Positions 51,401-61,195 of a DNA stretch of 64,000 bases are shown piece by piece (the first letter of the stretch is position 1; every line of letters begins with the position of its first letter). The notes beneath the pieces were generated by a model, which worked only from the letters and a program-made list of their open reading frames with translations, was not told where the DNA came from and searched no databases. The stretch spans positions 16,364,724-16,428,723 of the forward strand of contig NC_092463.1 in the NCBI RefSeq assembly GCF_047495875.1. The letters run 5' to 3'. A program made the position numbers and the translations under genes. This DNA is from Pithys albifrons albifrons (lineage: Eukaryota; Chordata; Aves; Passeriformes; Thamnophilidae).

Positions 51401-52370
51401 ACATTGTTTTCAGGTGCAAACACAGATGCTGACAATTGAAACCAGTGTCTCAAAATACGTCCAAATGCAAGCAGAAAGTTTAGGGTGTTGTAACTGCTGT
51501 GCTTAAACACAGCAACACTCAAAATAGTGTTCTCTTTCCAAAGTGAGATACAGCTGATATGCTCCAGGATTTCCTAATGCAGTCAGACATGGATCATCAT
51601 TTGTCATGATTAGATATGGACAATCACATACAGTTGGAATTATAATTGAGGAGTTTAGCTGGTAATTCTTTGGGGCCTACTGCTTCTGGAGAGTGTACTT
51701 TACACTGTTTTCATATTTCTGAAGTTACTTCTCTCATGGCCAGGTCAAAAACTTAGTTATTCTAAGAATAAACAAAAAGGGACAAGAGGAAAGAACACAT
51801 TCAGTCTTAAAGCACACAATACAGCAGTCAGACTTAAATGCTGTGCCAAAATAGCACTGAAAATAGAGGTGGAAACTACGGCAAGAAATCCCAGTGGAAT
51901 TTCAATGTGACTGAAGAAATTTGCATTCATTGAAACAATGAGAAGGTATCTTACTTCTTTTGAATTTCTAGAAGAAACATGTTTATCTGTCTTATAACCT
52001 GTTCATAGCACCCCTCAACCTGGTACCAGTTAATTTTCCCAGAATCAAAGCTCTTCCTAATATATCAGTGGTCCCAGAGCATGGTTTTGCATCATGTCTG
52101 CAGTGAAATCAGAATGGCCATAAATTTCAAAAACTTGTAATTATATCAAATGAGATGATAAAAGGACACACACACGAATTTTTGTGCAGACTACGGGCCA
52201 ATTCCAGCATAAGCTGCTTTTGACATTATAGGGAAATAGTTTAAAGCACCAAGCCCCAGGCCTATGCCACTCCTCACTGCCCACCCACTACAGTGTGGTA
52301 CTGCTGAGGTCACTGAAAAAAACCAGTAGCTACCACAGGAAAAACAGTACTTTTTCCCCTTAAAGGTTTG
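48488..52370. other. Intergenic region or LYSET 3' flank
   Basis: AT-rich DNA without recognised coding sequence. It contains a tandem duplication at 50954-51058. Part of it may be LYSET 3' UTR if a distal poly(A) signal is used (for example the TTTATT on the plus strand at 51230-51235, AATAAA on the minus). Confidence 0.6.
50954..51058. repeat. Two-copy tandem duplication, unit about 52 bp
   Basis: Two adjacent copies begin tcccaaaacttgat(a/g)ctac and end aagcacaacaaaa, differing by a few substitutions and a one-base indel. A recent local duplication. Confidence 0.9.
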
Positions 52371-52377
52371 CACGAAG

Positions 52378-52383
52378 TTTATT
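52378..52383 (-). terminator. LYSET: Candidate polyadenylation signal of LYSET
   Basis: On the minus strand AATAAA lies about 545 nt after the LYSET stop codon. A further AATAAA at 51230-51235 could give a longer transcript. I cannot tell which is used. Confidence 0.5.
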
Positions 52384-52925
52384 CTTTGCTTCCTGTTTTT
52401 ATCTAAACTTATTTTTTAAAAATTCAATAAAAACCAGCACTGATGTAGATATTAGTTAGAAAAAAAAAGGAAAAAGCAAAGAATTACGTAAAGTACAGCT
52501 TTTATAATCATGTTCTCATTTTTTTCTTTTGACATTTACCACAAAAGAAGTATCTTTTCACTGATTTTACTCCAAGGGAAAACATAAGAAATGACTTTTT
52601 TGCACAGAGGAGTAAAGTTGCAGAGCAGAAACTTGTTTCCCGACAGGATGTTTCAGATGGAGTGTTGCAATTTTGCATCATTAAGGCAAAATAAGAAATC
52701 CTTCCATCACATGTCACACAGGGCTCTCCCACTCTGGCCACTTGATAGATCCATAATTAAAAAAACTTTGTAGTTACTTTTTTAAATAGAAAACAGTCAC
52801 TCTCTTCATTGCTCATCACTCTGAAAGAAAAGGCTCTTTCTGGCCTTCACTCAGAACTTCAGTCTTGTGATTAGATCAGGCATATGCAATCGCTTCAAAA
52901 CAGCAAAAGAAGCTACAACTTGAGC

Positions 52926-53321
52926 TCAAGTGTCAATCAGTTGTAATCTACTGATCTGATTAGAGGCCTTCACAAATGTTTGATGGCGATTGCAAATAAC
53001 AGCCAAGCAGATAGGAATGATGCAGTACCCAACAGTTTTGGGGTCAGCTCTTGTACAGGAATAGAGAAACAAGAACATCTGTAAGTATGGTATTAAAAAT
53101 ATTATAGTCCACAGCCAAAAAGGCAAGGATAGCAGTCGTACTTTTAAGGAGTGCGTCCATGTGGTTCCTTCCTGTGGTTCCTTGGGGTGCTGCTGAATGT
53201 GCTCCAGTGCCAGTTTGTTGTAAGTCTCGTTGATTTCAAAGACGTAATAAAAAGCCGCAGCGCTTGCCAGCAAGTAGAGCCCCACTCCAATCCAGCCCAT
53301 CCTCTGGCGGAAGTTCATCAT
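52926..53321 (-). CDS. LYSET: LYSET (TMEM251/GCAF), lysosomal enzyme trafficking factor
   Basis: A single coding exon of 131 residues, starting MMNFRQRMGWIGVG and ending NQISRLQLIDT, nearly identical to the human 131-residue form. Hydrophobic segments lie at about residues 10-29 and 63-88, with a third apolar stretch at 97-110 (VGYCIIPICLAVIC). LYSET is a Golgi membrane protein that holds GlcNAc-1-phosphotransferase (GNPTAB) in the Golgi and so permits mannose-6-phosphate tagging of lysosomal enzymes. The open frame extends upstream to 53426, but a clear acceptor (TTGCTGCAG|GTGCAG) lies just before CRAWRMM. The same frame in the first exon has a stop and no later ATG, so the longer human-type N-terminus is not encoded and translation should start at 53321 or 53318. 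Confidence 0.95.
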   Translation of the reverse strand: MMNFRQRMGWIGVGLYLLASAAAFYYVFEINETYNKLALEHIQQHPKEPQEGTTWTHSLKVRLLSLPFWLWTIIFLIPYLQMFLFLYSCTRADPKTVGYCIIPICLAVICNRHQTFVKASNQISRLQLIDT

Positions 53322-53328
53322 TCTCCAT
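53236..53328 (-). other. Overlapping upstream ORF at the LYSET start (30 codons)
   Basis: An ATG at 53328 lies 7 nt upstream of the LYSET start in another frame. Its context agcATGG (A at -3, G at +4) is stronger than that of the main start (agaATGa). The frame reads MENDELPPEDGLDWSG and onward to a TGA at 53236-53238, inside the first transmembrane coding region. Translation of LYSET would then need leaky scanning or an alternative mechanism. Sequence is certain; function is inferred. Confidence 0.6.
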
Positions 53329-53449
53329 GCTCTGCACCTGCAGCAAGAGGTGACATCACACTCAGTACACTTGGAGAAAGAGGACACACAGATGAACTCT
53401 GGTGTTAACTTTCTGTAACTTTTCATTGCACATTAGTTAAAACAGCACA

Positions 53450-55170
53450 CACATCAATTGCTGAAGACCCGAGTTCTCTCCACATCATAGAAAATGACAC
53501 TGCTCTGCCAGCAACAGGTAACAACACACAAAGCCCCAGCAATGGCTCTGGCTACTCTGGGGTCTGCTGGCTCACAGGACGGACCCAGCTAATGCCAAGG
53601 ACTGAGTGAACACAACAGAAGTCATCAATTGGATAGGCTACTTACCCCATTTGCCTTCAGGGTCTCTAGATGGCAGGTGGGATAACACAAAACTCTCTAT
53701 AAATATGTAAAGTTTGGAAAGTTCTTGGACATCTGCAAGACAAACATGCTGCTGTACAGCCAGTAACAGGAGTGTCATTGCTTGTTTGCAGCATAGCAAC
53801 ATCAGCTGTGTTAAGCTCTAGCTGAGTGCCCATCCATGAACCATATAAAAGCATGTTTTCAATTTGAACATTAGAAGATATGTACTAAAGGTATGTATTT
53901 GCACACATGAAGGTATTGTAAGCATGTCCCAGTGCAAACAACTGGCACAGCCCTTCCATGGGAAGGGAGCTGCACACCTGTACTTCTCAGTGCCTTGGTG
54001 CAGAACAAACCAGACACCACTCAACTGGCACTTTCCAGGAAAAGCACAAATTGCTGGAGCACCAGAGATACTACTGGGCTCAATTTTTAGCTGCTTCACA
54101 TCTCCAGCTGGCAGCAGGGGTCTGGGTGACTGGAAACGCTCTTCAAACCAGTCACAAACACTCCAGCTGAAGTACCTCCACACAAGTGAAGTCATCACCT
54201 CTTTCCCTCAAACCAGCCCTTGCACAGGGAAGGGAAAACCACTGCTCCAGTGCAGCTGATTAGGGTTCTCCTAACAAACATGCTTTTTTGGACTGTTGAG
54301 CTTATACTTGTCCTACATTTTTTAAGAGAGGGGTGAAATCCACCTATGCAGTGCTGTTTTAAGAGAACATATTAGGCCTTAAAATACTAGGCAGAAATGT
54401 GCATTCAAAAATAAATTATGCATACAGAACAATAATGATTCATTGAAGCATGAGAGAATTTACCCTAAGTGATAAAACAATCACTACACCTTTCTAAGTC
54501 ACCCCTTCTGAGACAGACTATTTGGTTAGCAATCATGGAAGACTTCCTGGTTTTACGTAAGTGAAGGATATCCTTAATCCTGACCTGACAGAATCTGGTC
54601 AGGGTAGCCCTGGAGAAATTGTTCTGGCTCTCGCCCTCCTGCATTCGTGGTGGATAAAAGAATCAAACACACAGGAACAGCAAACACCTGAGAGAGAACA
54701 GTAAACACCCGAGAATGCCATTAGTTATGTCTGCGATTGCTACTCCTTGTGTAGCTCATCCCTCCACGTAACTCAGCTGCACGTTTCCCTTTGATACACG
54801 GACTCCAAGGTTTAGTAGGACACCCCAAAAATGTGTGTGAGGAGCTGTGAGTGGCCCGGGCAGAGCCCCCGAAAGCGGCTCCTTCCCCCGGGCCGGCACT
54901 CCCAGCTGGCTCACGAGTTGTCACCTTCCAAGAAAACAAATCTTCGGAAGGCATGTGCATACGGGAAGCACAAACAGTATGGAAACAGCAGATTTAAGAG
55001 GGAAACAGGAGCGGGTTTCGATCCTGCCCTTGAGCAGCGGCCAGAAGAGGAGACTGAGCTCCGGGCTAACCGAGGGAGGCGGAGGGGGCGCTCCGGAGCT
55101 CCCTCATTCGTATCCTGTGTCCAGACCCCGCTGTAACTCAAAGATTTGGGGGACACCCGCCAGGATATCG
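53450..55170 (-). other. LYSET first intron
   Basis: Mostly unremarkable sequence between the inferred first exon and the coding exon. Open frames at 53818-54259 on both strands and at 54721-54960 show no family features. Nothing else recognised. Confidence 0.55.
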
Positions 55171-55179
55171 CTCCGTTCA

Positions 55180-55560
55180 CCCGTACTGGCGCTCTCCTCC
55201 CGCCGAATCCGCGCCTCGCGGCCACGGGTCGCGCCCCGGCAGCCCCTTACCTTCCTCCGGCGGAGAAGGAGGGAGCGGGAGGGCGGCGTTGGGCGGCCCG
55301 CTCCCCTCAGCCCGCGGCGCGGGGCCGGGAGGCGGCGGGTGGTTCGGGCCCGCCCCGCTGCCCGCCCGCCGCCATCGCCCCGCCGGCCGCGCCGCCACTT
55401 CCGGCCCGGCCCGCGCGCGCGGCCGCATCCGGGGCGGGCGCCTTGGCCCGCCGCCATCTTGGTTCGGGCGCGCGCCCCGAGGTTGCGGAAGGGGGGGCGC
55501 CCAAAATGGCGGCGGCGCGCGCGGAGCCCTCGTGGGGGCAGGGGCCAAATGCGGCTCGGG
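55180..55560. promoter_or_regulatory. CpG-island promoter of LYSET
   Basis: Dense CpG sequence with two YY1-type sites (gccgccatcttgg near 55450 and aaaatggcggc near 55503), GC boxes, and gcgcgcgc/ggcgcgcgc NRF1-like stretches. There is no TATA box. In human the MOAP1 gene starts divergently on the far side of this promoter; no such reading frame is visible here. Confidence 0.75.
55251..55500 (-). other. LYSET: Probable 5' non-coding exon of LYSET
   Basis: On the minus strand CGGAGGAAG is followed by a strong donor GTAAGG at 55250-55245, which pairs with the acceptor before 53341. The exon is GC-rich. Its 5' end is unknown; the value given is a guess near the YY1-like motifs. The spliced frame leading to LYSET contains a TGA and no ATG, consistent with an untranslated leader. 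Confidence 0.6.
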
Positions 55561-55810
55561 GTGACACAACTGACGCACATGTGCCTAGAAACGGCGTATG
55601 CTGATGCACAGACATGCTTATTGAGTTAAATTATTAGGGAATCATGGCTCGGCTTCGTAAACAAAGATTTGGGAAGGGCTCTCCCCCCGCGGGTGTGTCT
55701 TTCCAGCCTGCGCAAGGCATTTTTTAGGTGAGGCACAGTGTGCTCAGAACTGGCCCCACCGTTTAACTCCTCGAGCTTGGACCGTGACAGTGAAGTCCTC
55801 AGGAGTAGAA

Positions 55811-55920
55811 CCTACAGCCCCCGGTATTGTCAGGTCTGCCATCCAAGTACTGACCGGGGCTGACCCTGCTGAGCTTCTGAGATCTGACGGGATCGGGCGT
55901 CAGGGTGGCATTTAACTGCC
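55811..55920 (-). pseudogene. 5S rRNA-like sequence (left palindrome arm)
   Basis: On the minus strand it matches vertebrate 5S rRNA from about position 10 to the 3' end: CACCCTGACGCCCGATC, TCAGATCTCAGAAGCTCAGC, AGGGTCAGCCCCGGTCAGTA, CTTGGATGGCAGACC, AATACCGGGGGCTGTAGG. The A-box-like and C-box parts of the internal promoter remain recognisable. The 5' end is diverged and many substitutions would disturb stem pairing, so it is a 5S-derived relic rather than a functional rRNA gene. Confidence 0.85.
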
Positions 55921-55958
55921 TATTAGGAAATATTACACGCTTATTATCCCACGAAGGC

Positions 55959-56031
55959 AGTCCCGTGGTGTAAAGGAGAGCACTTTGGACTCTGAATCCC
56001 AAGATCCTGAGCTCGAGGCTCGGGGGGACCG
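55959..56031 (+). pseudogene. tRNA-Gln(CTG)-like sequence in the palindrome loop
   Basis: About 73 nt resembling vertebrate tRNA-Gln: GTGGTGTAAAGGAGAGCAC (A-box region), GGACTCTGAATCC with anticodon CTG at 55992-55994, and AGCTCGAGGCT (B-box-like, TCGA core kept). The acceptor stem has mismatches (AGTCCCG against GGGGACC) and the anticodon stem has one, and the D arm is altered, so it is probably a pseudogene or a SINE-type promoter head. Confidence 0.8.
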
Positions 56032-56036
56032 TCCCC

Positions 56037-56124
56037 GGCAGTTCAATGCCTCCCTGCTATCCCATCCCGTCAGATCTCGGATGCTCAGCAGGGTCAGCCC
56101 CGGTTAGTACCGGGTGCTGTGACA
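56037..56124 (+). pseudogene. 5S rRNA-like sequence with internal deletion (right arm)
   Basis: The plus strand matches 5S rRNA (CCCGTCAGATCTCGGATGCT, CAGCAGGGTCAGCCCCGGTT) up to TTAGTAC and then jumps to CGGGTGCTGTGACAG. The missing 26 nt include the C box (CTTGGATGGGAGACC). A TAC trinucleotide at the junction would fit deletion between short direct repeats. Non-functional as a 5S gene. Confidence 0.82.
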
Positions 56125-56314
56125 GTCCCGAGGACTTCACTGTCACTGTCCAAGCTCGCTCGGCCGTGGCAAATGGACCTTGGGACTTAAACGGTGAGGC
56201 CAGTTCTGTGCACGCTGTGCCTCACCTAAAAAATCCCCTGCGCAGGCTGGAAGGGCACTGGGGAGAGCCCTGCCAAAATCTGCGTTCTCAAAGTCTGGCC
56301 ATACATACATACAT

Positions 56315-56395
56315 ATCCCACGGCAGGGAGGTTGGGACTGGGAAATCTTTAAGGTTCATTCCAACCCCTTCACATTCTGTGATTCTGTGATCTAC
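56315..56395 (+). mobile_element. CR1-type 3' tail next to the 5S/tRNA palindrome
   Basis: The block gggaggttgggactgggaaa followed by tttaaggttcattccaaccc and attctgtgattctgtga matches the conserved CR1 3' terminus. It starts about 12 bp after the right palindrome arm ends, across a short CATA repeat. It could be a separate CR1 or the tail of a CR1-mobilised composite element. Confidence 0.8.
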
Positions 56396-57338
56396 TGCAG
56401 AAAATCCTGTAATGAAGCCAAAAGGTTATTTGATTTGTGCAAAGAAATTATTGGGGCTGGTGTGTGCCATTCAGTGTGCACGGTCCCACAGTGATGCTGC
56501 GGGAGTTTGTGAGTGCAGGGGTTTCCCTGAATTCAGGAGCTGTGCCAGTCAGTTTGGTGACTGCAGAGTGTTGTGTGAAATTAAAACTGGTGACTAAATC
56601 GGAGTGTTCCCGAAGCCATGAGATAACCACTGTTTGTCACAGAGAAAGCAGCCAGTGGCCACAATTTACATTCATCCAGCTGTAGTTAAAAAAGAATGAA
56701 AGAGAATTGAAGAAGGGATGCCCAATAAAAAAATTAAAGGTGCTAAAGCAGTGACATTCGTTTGTTTGGGTGTAAATAAATACACACACAGGATGTTCTG
56801 CCGTGCGGGGGATGCAGTAGGTGCGTGTGGGGCAGCATGTAAAGGCTGCTACAAAGTTACATTTATGGTGGCTTATCCTGCTCTTTGGTGTTTCGATGGA
56901 CAGTGTTAGGAGCTGGTGTTTTGGGTGATACTCAGGACAGCTGATGACTCGGTGCACAGAGCCGCAGGTATCCTTAGGGAGAAGAGACACTGCCCAGAGC
57001 CCACAAGAGGCAGAAATATAAATTCTTTGGCACAGAGCAACTACACCTTAAACCATGCTCTTTTTTTTTTTTTCATTGGTGCTTTAATGCTTGTTGGCCT
57101 AAAGACCGAAAGTGACACAAGGTGGCGCCGACACCACGGGCAGAGCCGACCTGAGCGATTCCGGGGGCAGAGGTTTTGCGCTTGAGTTCAGCAGAAGGAA
57201 GATTTCATTATCTTTCATGGAGTTTGAATAACTCCTTGGGGTACTTCTGTTGAAAGATGTAGACATTAATAGCTATGTACAGCTAATTATCCCTGGGACA
57301 CTTCTCTTGACTAAATGCCATTCTTTCCATTCTTACAG

Positions 57339-57443
57339 GTAGTGAGGTCCCAGTTGGCCTAGAAGGGAATAAAGTTCTTGTGGAGCTGACAGACCTACTA
57401 TTCGAGCATGGCTATATTGCATTTTCTTGTCTTGAGGTTAGAG
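57339..57443 (+). other. Candidate orphan exon, 105 nt
   Basis: A strong acceptor (ttctttccattcttacag, with a possible branch site ttgactaaat) precedes an open frame of 34 codons reading SEVPVGLEGNKVLVELTDLL and onward. It ends at a plausible donor (AGAG|GTAATA at 57444). I do not recognise the peptide. It could be an exon of an unannotated transcript, or chance. Confidence 0.25.
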
Positions 57444-60400
57444 GTAATAATGGGAAATGACATAGTTGCTGTATAGAGCCCATTTTCTTTAAAATACCAA
57501 CCTAGATATTGAAGAGAAGGGTTTCAGTACAAATCAATATGTGACTGTGTGAATATATGGCTTGGCAGTGGATATGTGTGCTGTGTAAAGCCTGCATTTG
57601 CACTTAATATTCTGAGGAAAAAGGAGTGGAATGGGGGACTTATTTCTACTTAGGAAACCTGTCTTTTCTCTGAAAGATTGGATGTAGAAAGGGATGAGGG
57701 TTTAGAAATTAACCTGCTTTCAAACTGAATAGGTTAAAAGACCCAGCTATGGGTCTTCTGTTCTGTGTTAAGCATGGACCTGAAATTATGGTTATGAAGA
57801 GAAGCATCTAAAAAAATTGAGGAGTTGTTATAACAAACTGCCTTTGAAAGCTAAGACATAACACCAGCCAAAGGGATTTGTGATATCTTTGGGCTAGATC
57901 TCAATCTGCATAAATTCAGTGTTATGCTTAACCTCTGGCATAGTATAGGAAGGGGCATAGCAAATAACTCAGCTGAGGGTTTAATTGGTTAGTTTTAGCA
58001 GCAGCACTTTGAGAGGGAAGTGAATAATACTAAAATCAGTAAAACAAGAAGCAGCTGTTCTCAGCTTTAGGAGGGTTTCAAGCTAAAGTCCAGTCATGAG
58101 GGCTGGTAATAATAAGGGGAAAGAATTCATGAGGACTAGTACTAGTGGGAAAGAACTCACACTCTGCATATAGAAATGAGAACATGTACCTGGTAAGACT
58201 CAAAAGGGTAACATTCAGCTTGCAAACCAGAGAAGGCAGAACTTTGTTGAATCCAAAGGAAATAATAATTAATAGGATCAGAGAATTAATAATGGGATTT
58301 TGTAGCATTAAAAAAAGGTGTTTCCCTTGACAGGCAGTGTATTTTTATAGAAATAGTGGGTAAGACAGAAGAGCACTGGGAGCTGCTCTACAGAGGGCAG
58401 GAGCCAAGCACGGTAACAACAGCTGGTAGGGCAGGACCTGAGCAAAACAAGCAGGGCATGCCAGGTTCAGCCAGAAGTACAAATTATCAGGCAAGCAACA
58501 AGGCAGGTCCAAGGTCAAGCTGGGAAGGCAGTCCCCAGGTTAAGGTCAGGTCCAATGAGCAGAACTTGGGTCAGACATAACCAAATGATTGCCACGTAGG
58601 TCCATACTGACAGCAAAGGGCTGAGGTCAAGCTGTGAAGTCAGTCTGTAACTGCAGGTGCAGGTGAGTGTGGCTTGGCACAATCATGGCTGAGCTGGAGA
58701 CCCTCACTCCTAACACATAGGTCAGGCATGGACTAAAGGCCCAGGGCTTGGTAAAGGCCCATCTCTCCCTCATGCTTGGAAGGTGGGACACAGAAGAGCA
58801 AACTGAAGAACCACTGCTTTGATCGGAGAAAGAAAACATACATGGAAGCCCAAGCCTCACATGACATCTGCGCTCAGCTCCAGCTGGGCAAATTCCCCTT
58901 TGTGTTGCAAGAAGAGTTAGTGCTGTGTTCTTAAAGAAACACAGAAGGGAAAGGTTTTTCTGTGTATCTGAAGTAACACATCTGAAAAGCTGAGGAGGCA
59001 TATTGGGAAAAGAAAATGCCCTTTTTTTTTTGTTTTCTCAGAACATTGTTTATAGTACTCATGAATTTTTATCAGTGAGTGCATGAATTCCCAGTATTTT
59101 TGCAGTTTGTAGCTGTTTTGTTTGTTAGATGTGGTTGCAGTGAATTTCATAGTATCCTGTTGTGGTGTAATAAGTGGGTTTGATCAGTTTCTTATCATTT
59201 GCTGTGAGTCAAAAACAATCATTTCCTTCAATTCATATGTTTTATTTCATGTTTCATGAATCCTTATTTTGTCGTTTAGATTTTTTGTTTCTTCTGAAAG
59301 TAAGGCTACTATCTTCTGATTCCCTTTTTTTCTCGGGTGATTATTTTGCTTGTACTGTTGTCTTTCTTTGAACTTCTTTGTTGGAAACAACTGTTTTCTT
59401 ATAGAGTGTAGCACATTTATTTGGAAACATATATTTTTCTATTTGTTGCCATTTTTATATTTCTTCTCCTTCTGAATTGAAATAGTGTATTTGCTTCGTT
59501 TGGCTACACTGAACACAAGAAGAAGAGATATTCAGTGAGCTGTGTATAATCCATGGTGATCTTTTTCTCCTTTGACTTAATTTGCATACTTTGAAATGTT
59601 GGGAACTTAAATTACCTTAATCTTTAATTCTCAGTTCCTGAAATTCTTCTACCCTTTGTTAGCAGCAGCCACATCTGGGCTCAGCTTCAGGCAATCATGT
59701 AAGCCAGGTTCTCTGAATACCAGCCATACTTTGGTCTTGGTTCTAGAAATATTTACCATCTTTCCAACAAACTTTTTCGTGTTTACAAACGAAATAGCTC
59801 TCATTCTCCCAAACATCCACAGTAAACATCTGCCAAAGAAAGACTTACACACTACTACCCTTTGTCAAAGTGCCTATAAAGAACTGAGTCTTTTATGAAG
59901 AAGGGCCTTGACATTTTAGACTGAACTCTTAGTCTTCCTTACACAGGTTCTCTTTGTTCATTAGTTACCACTGACTATAATCCTCATGTCTTCATTGTCT
60001 GTGATAAAACAATTCCATCAGGAAAGAGACAAAATCTTTGCTTTTACCTTCTGTTTCCAGCCAATTACGAAGTGGCTTCAAAGTTGAGCAGGAACTGACA
60101 AAACACACTGAAAAAATACGGGCAGAGAAGACTGACTATTTCTCTCTGTGGCATTTATTTAAATAGAGGACAAATACAATTTATGCAGAAGCAATGCAGA
60201 TATTGATCTCACAGCTCCAGCAACAGGACCCAGCGTTGTACTGACCCTGAAGGAAAGACAGCTGTCCTGCAGAATTTTGGGCAAAGCAGTTTTCAGTTAC
60301 AGATTGCGTTTCAGCAAAACCATTATTCATTACAGTTTCTTGTTTTTAACTAAATATCCACAAAAAATACCTATATGCAATCCACTTCCAAAGCTGCCAT

Positions 60401-61190
60401 TAAACTCCTAAGAGAATTCTGCTTTTCCATGATTTCAGCTAAAGTCTTCTCATACTGACAGAAAGGAACACTTACTGAATTTTCATGCTGAGTTTGCAGC
60501 TGCCAACATGTTTGGTCATGTAAACAAGTTAACTGGAAAATCACGCGTGTTAAAAAGAAAAACAGATTCACAGCTGGGGTCTGCAGGCCAAAAATGCTGG
60601 GCTTGGTCAGTTATCCTAAAAAAGTTACTTTTCGACAATCAGCAGAAAAAAATAGTTTAAAAAAATGCTCTCTGAGGGTCGCTCATTAGAGATACACACT
60701 GTCCCTCCTTCTGTCCATATACATATTCCAAGAGAAACATCTGACCACCTGAGGGAGTGATAGCTTCGTGGACACAAGAGGAGGTTGTGATGACACACTT
60801 TTTTTCTTTTTTAATTCCCATTAATTAACTCTCCTTCTGTGGAGCAAGTCAGTAATACCATAGAATGGTTTTACAGCGATTTAGTTATTATCCCTTCTGA
60901 GATTCCCAGTTTCCAGGCTGTATCTATCTTGCTTTAGACTGTGGAGGGTGTGCAGCAGGGAATATCTATGTTTAAACCTTCCTGAAGCATAACTTTCTTT
61001 TACTAAAGAAACACTGAAAGAACACAATTCAGATTAGGCCTGTTCCCAAATTCAAAGGATCCCAACTTTTTTGCGTGGACCAAGAGGGAGGTAAACAGGA
61101 TATTGTTTAAGATGTGCAGAATTTAAGCTTTCATTTAAAAAAGTGTGCATGTGTGTGTCTTTTTAAGGAACCTCTTCCCTGTGTCCTGTT
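57444..61190. other. Intergenic DNA, right flank
   Basis: No recognised gene. Around 58375-58760 the sequence is rich in loosely repeated aaggtcaagctgggaaggca / gaggtcaagctgtgaagtca motifs and may be an old repeat. The rest is AT-rich with short meaningless frames. Confidence 0.55.
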
Positions 61191-61195
61191 AGAGC

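Larger units (their letters stand above)
55644..56303. repeat. Long palindrome with 5S-rRNA-like arms and a tRNA-Gln-like loop
   Basis: The left arm (about 55644-55920) and the right arm (about 56037-56303) are inverted copies. Shared blocks read in the same sense include aagggctctcccc, ttttttaggtgaggcacag, cagaactggcc, accgtttaa, gagcttgga and gacagtgaagtcctc. The left arm lacks about 19 nt near 55770 and the right arm lacks about 26 nt of its 5S part. The spacer of about 116 bp holds a tRNA-Gln-like sequence. A CR1-type tail follows at 56315. As RNA it could fold into a very long hairpin. Confidence 0.9.

Noticed and set aside
53322..53426. N-terminal extension of LYSET to 166 residues
   Set aside because: A pyrimidine-rich acceptor with CAG lies just before the conserved CRAWRMM, so the upstream part is intron. 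Exon 1 does not supply an in-frame ATG.
55959..56031. A functional tRNA-Gln gene
   Set aside because: Acceptor and anticodon stems contain mismatches, and it lies within a palindrome of 5S relics; a pseudogene or SINE-type head fits better.
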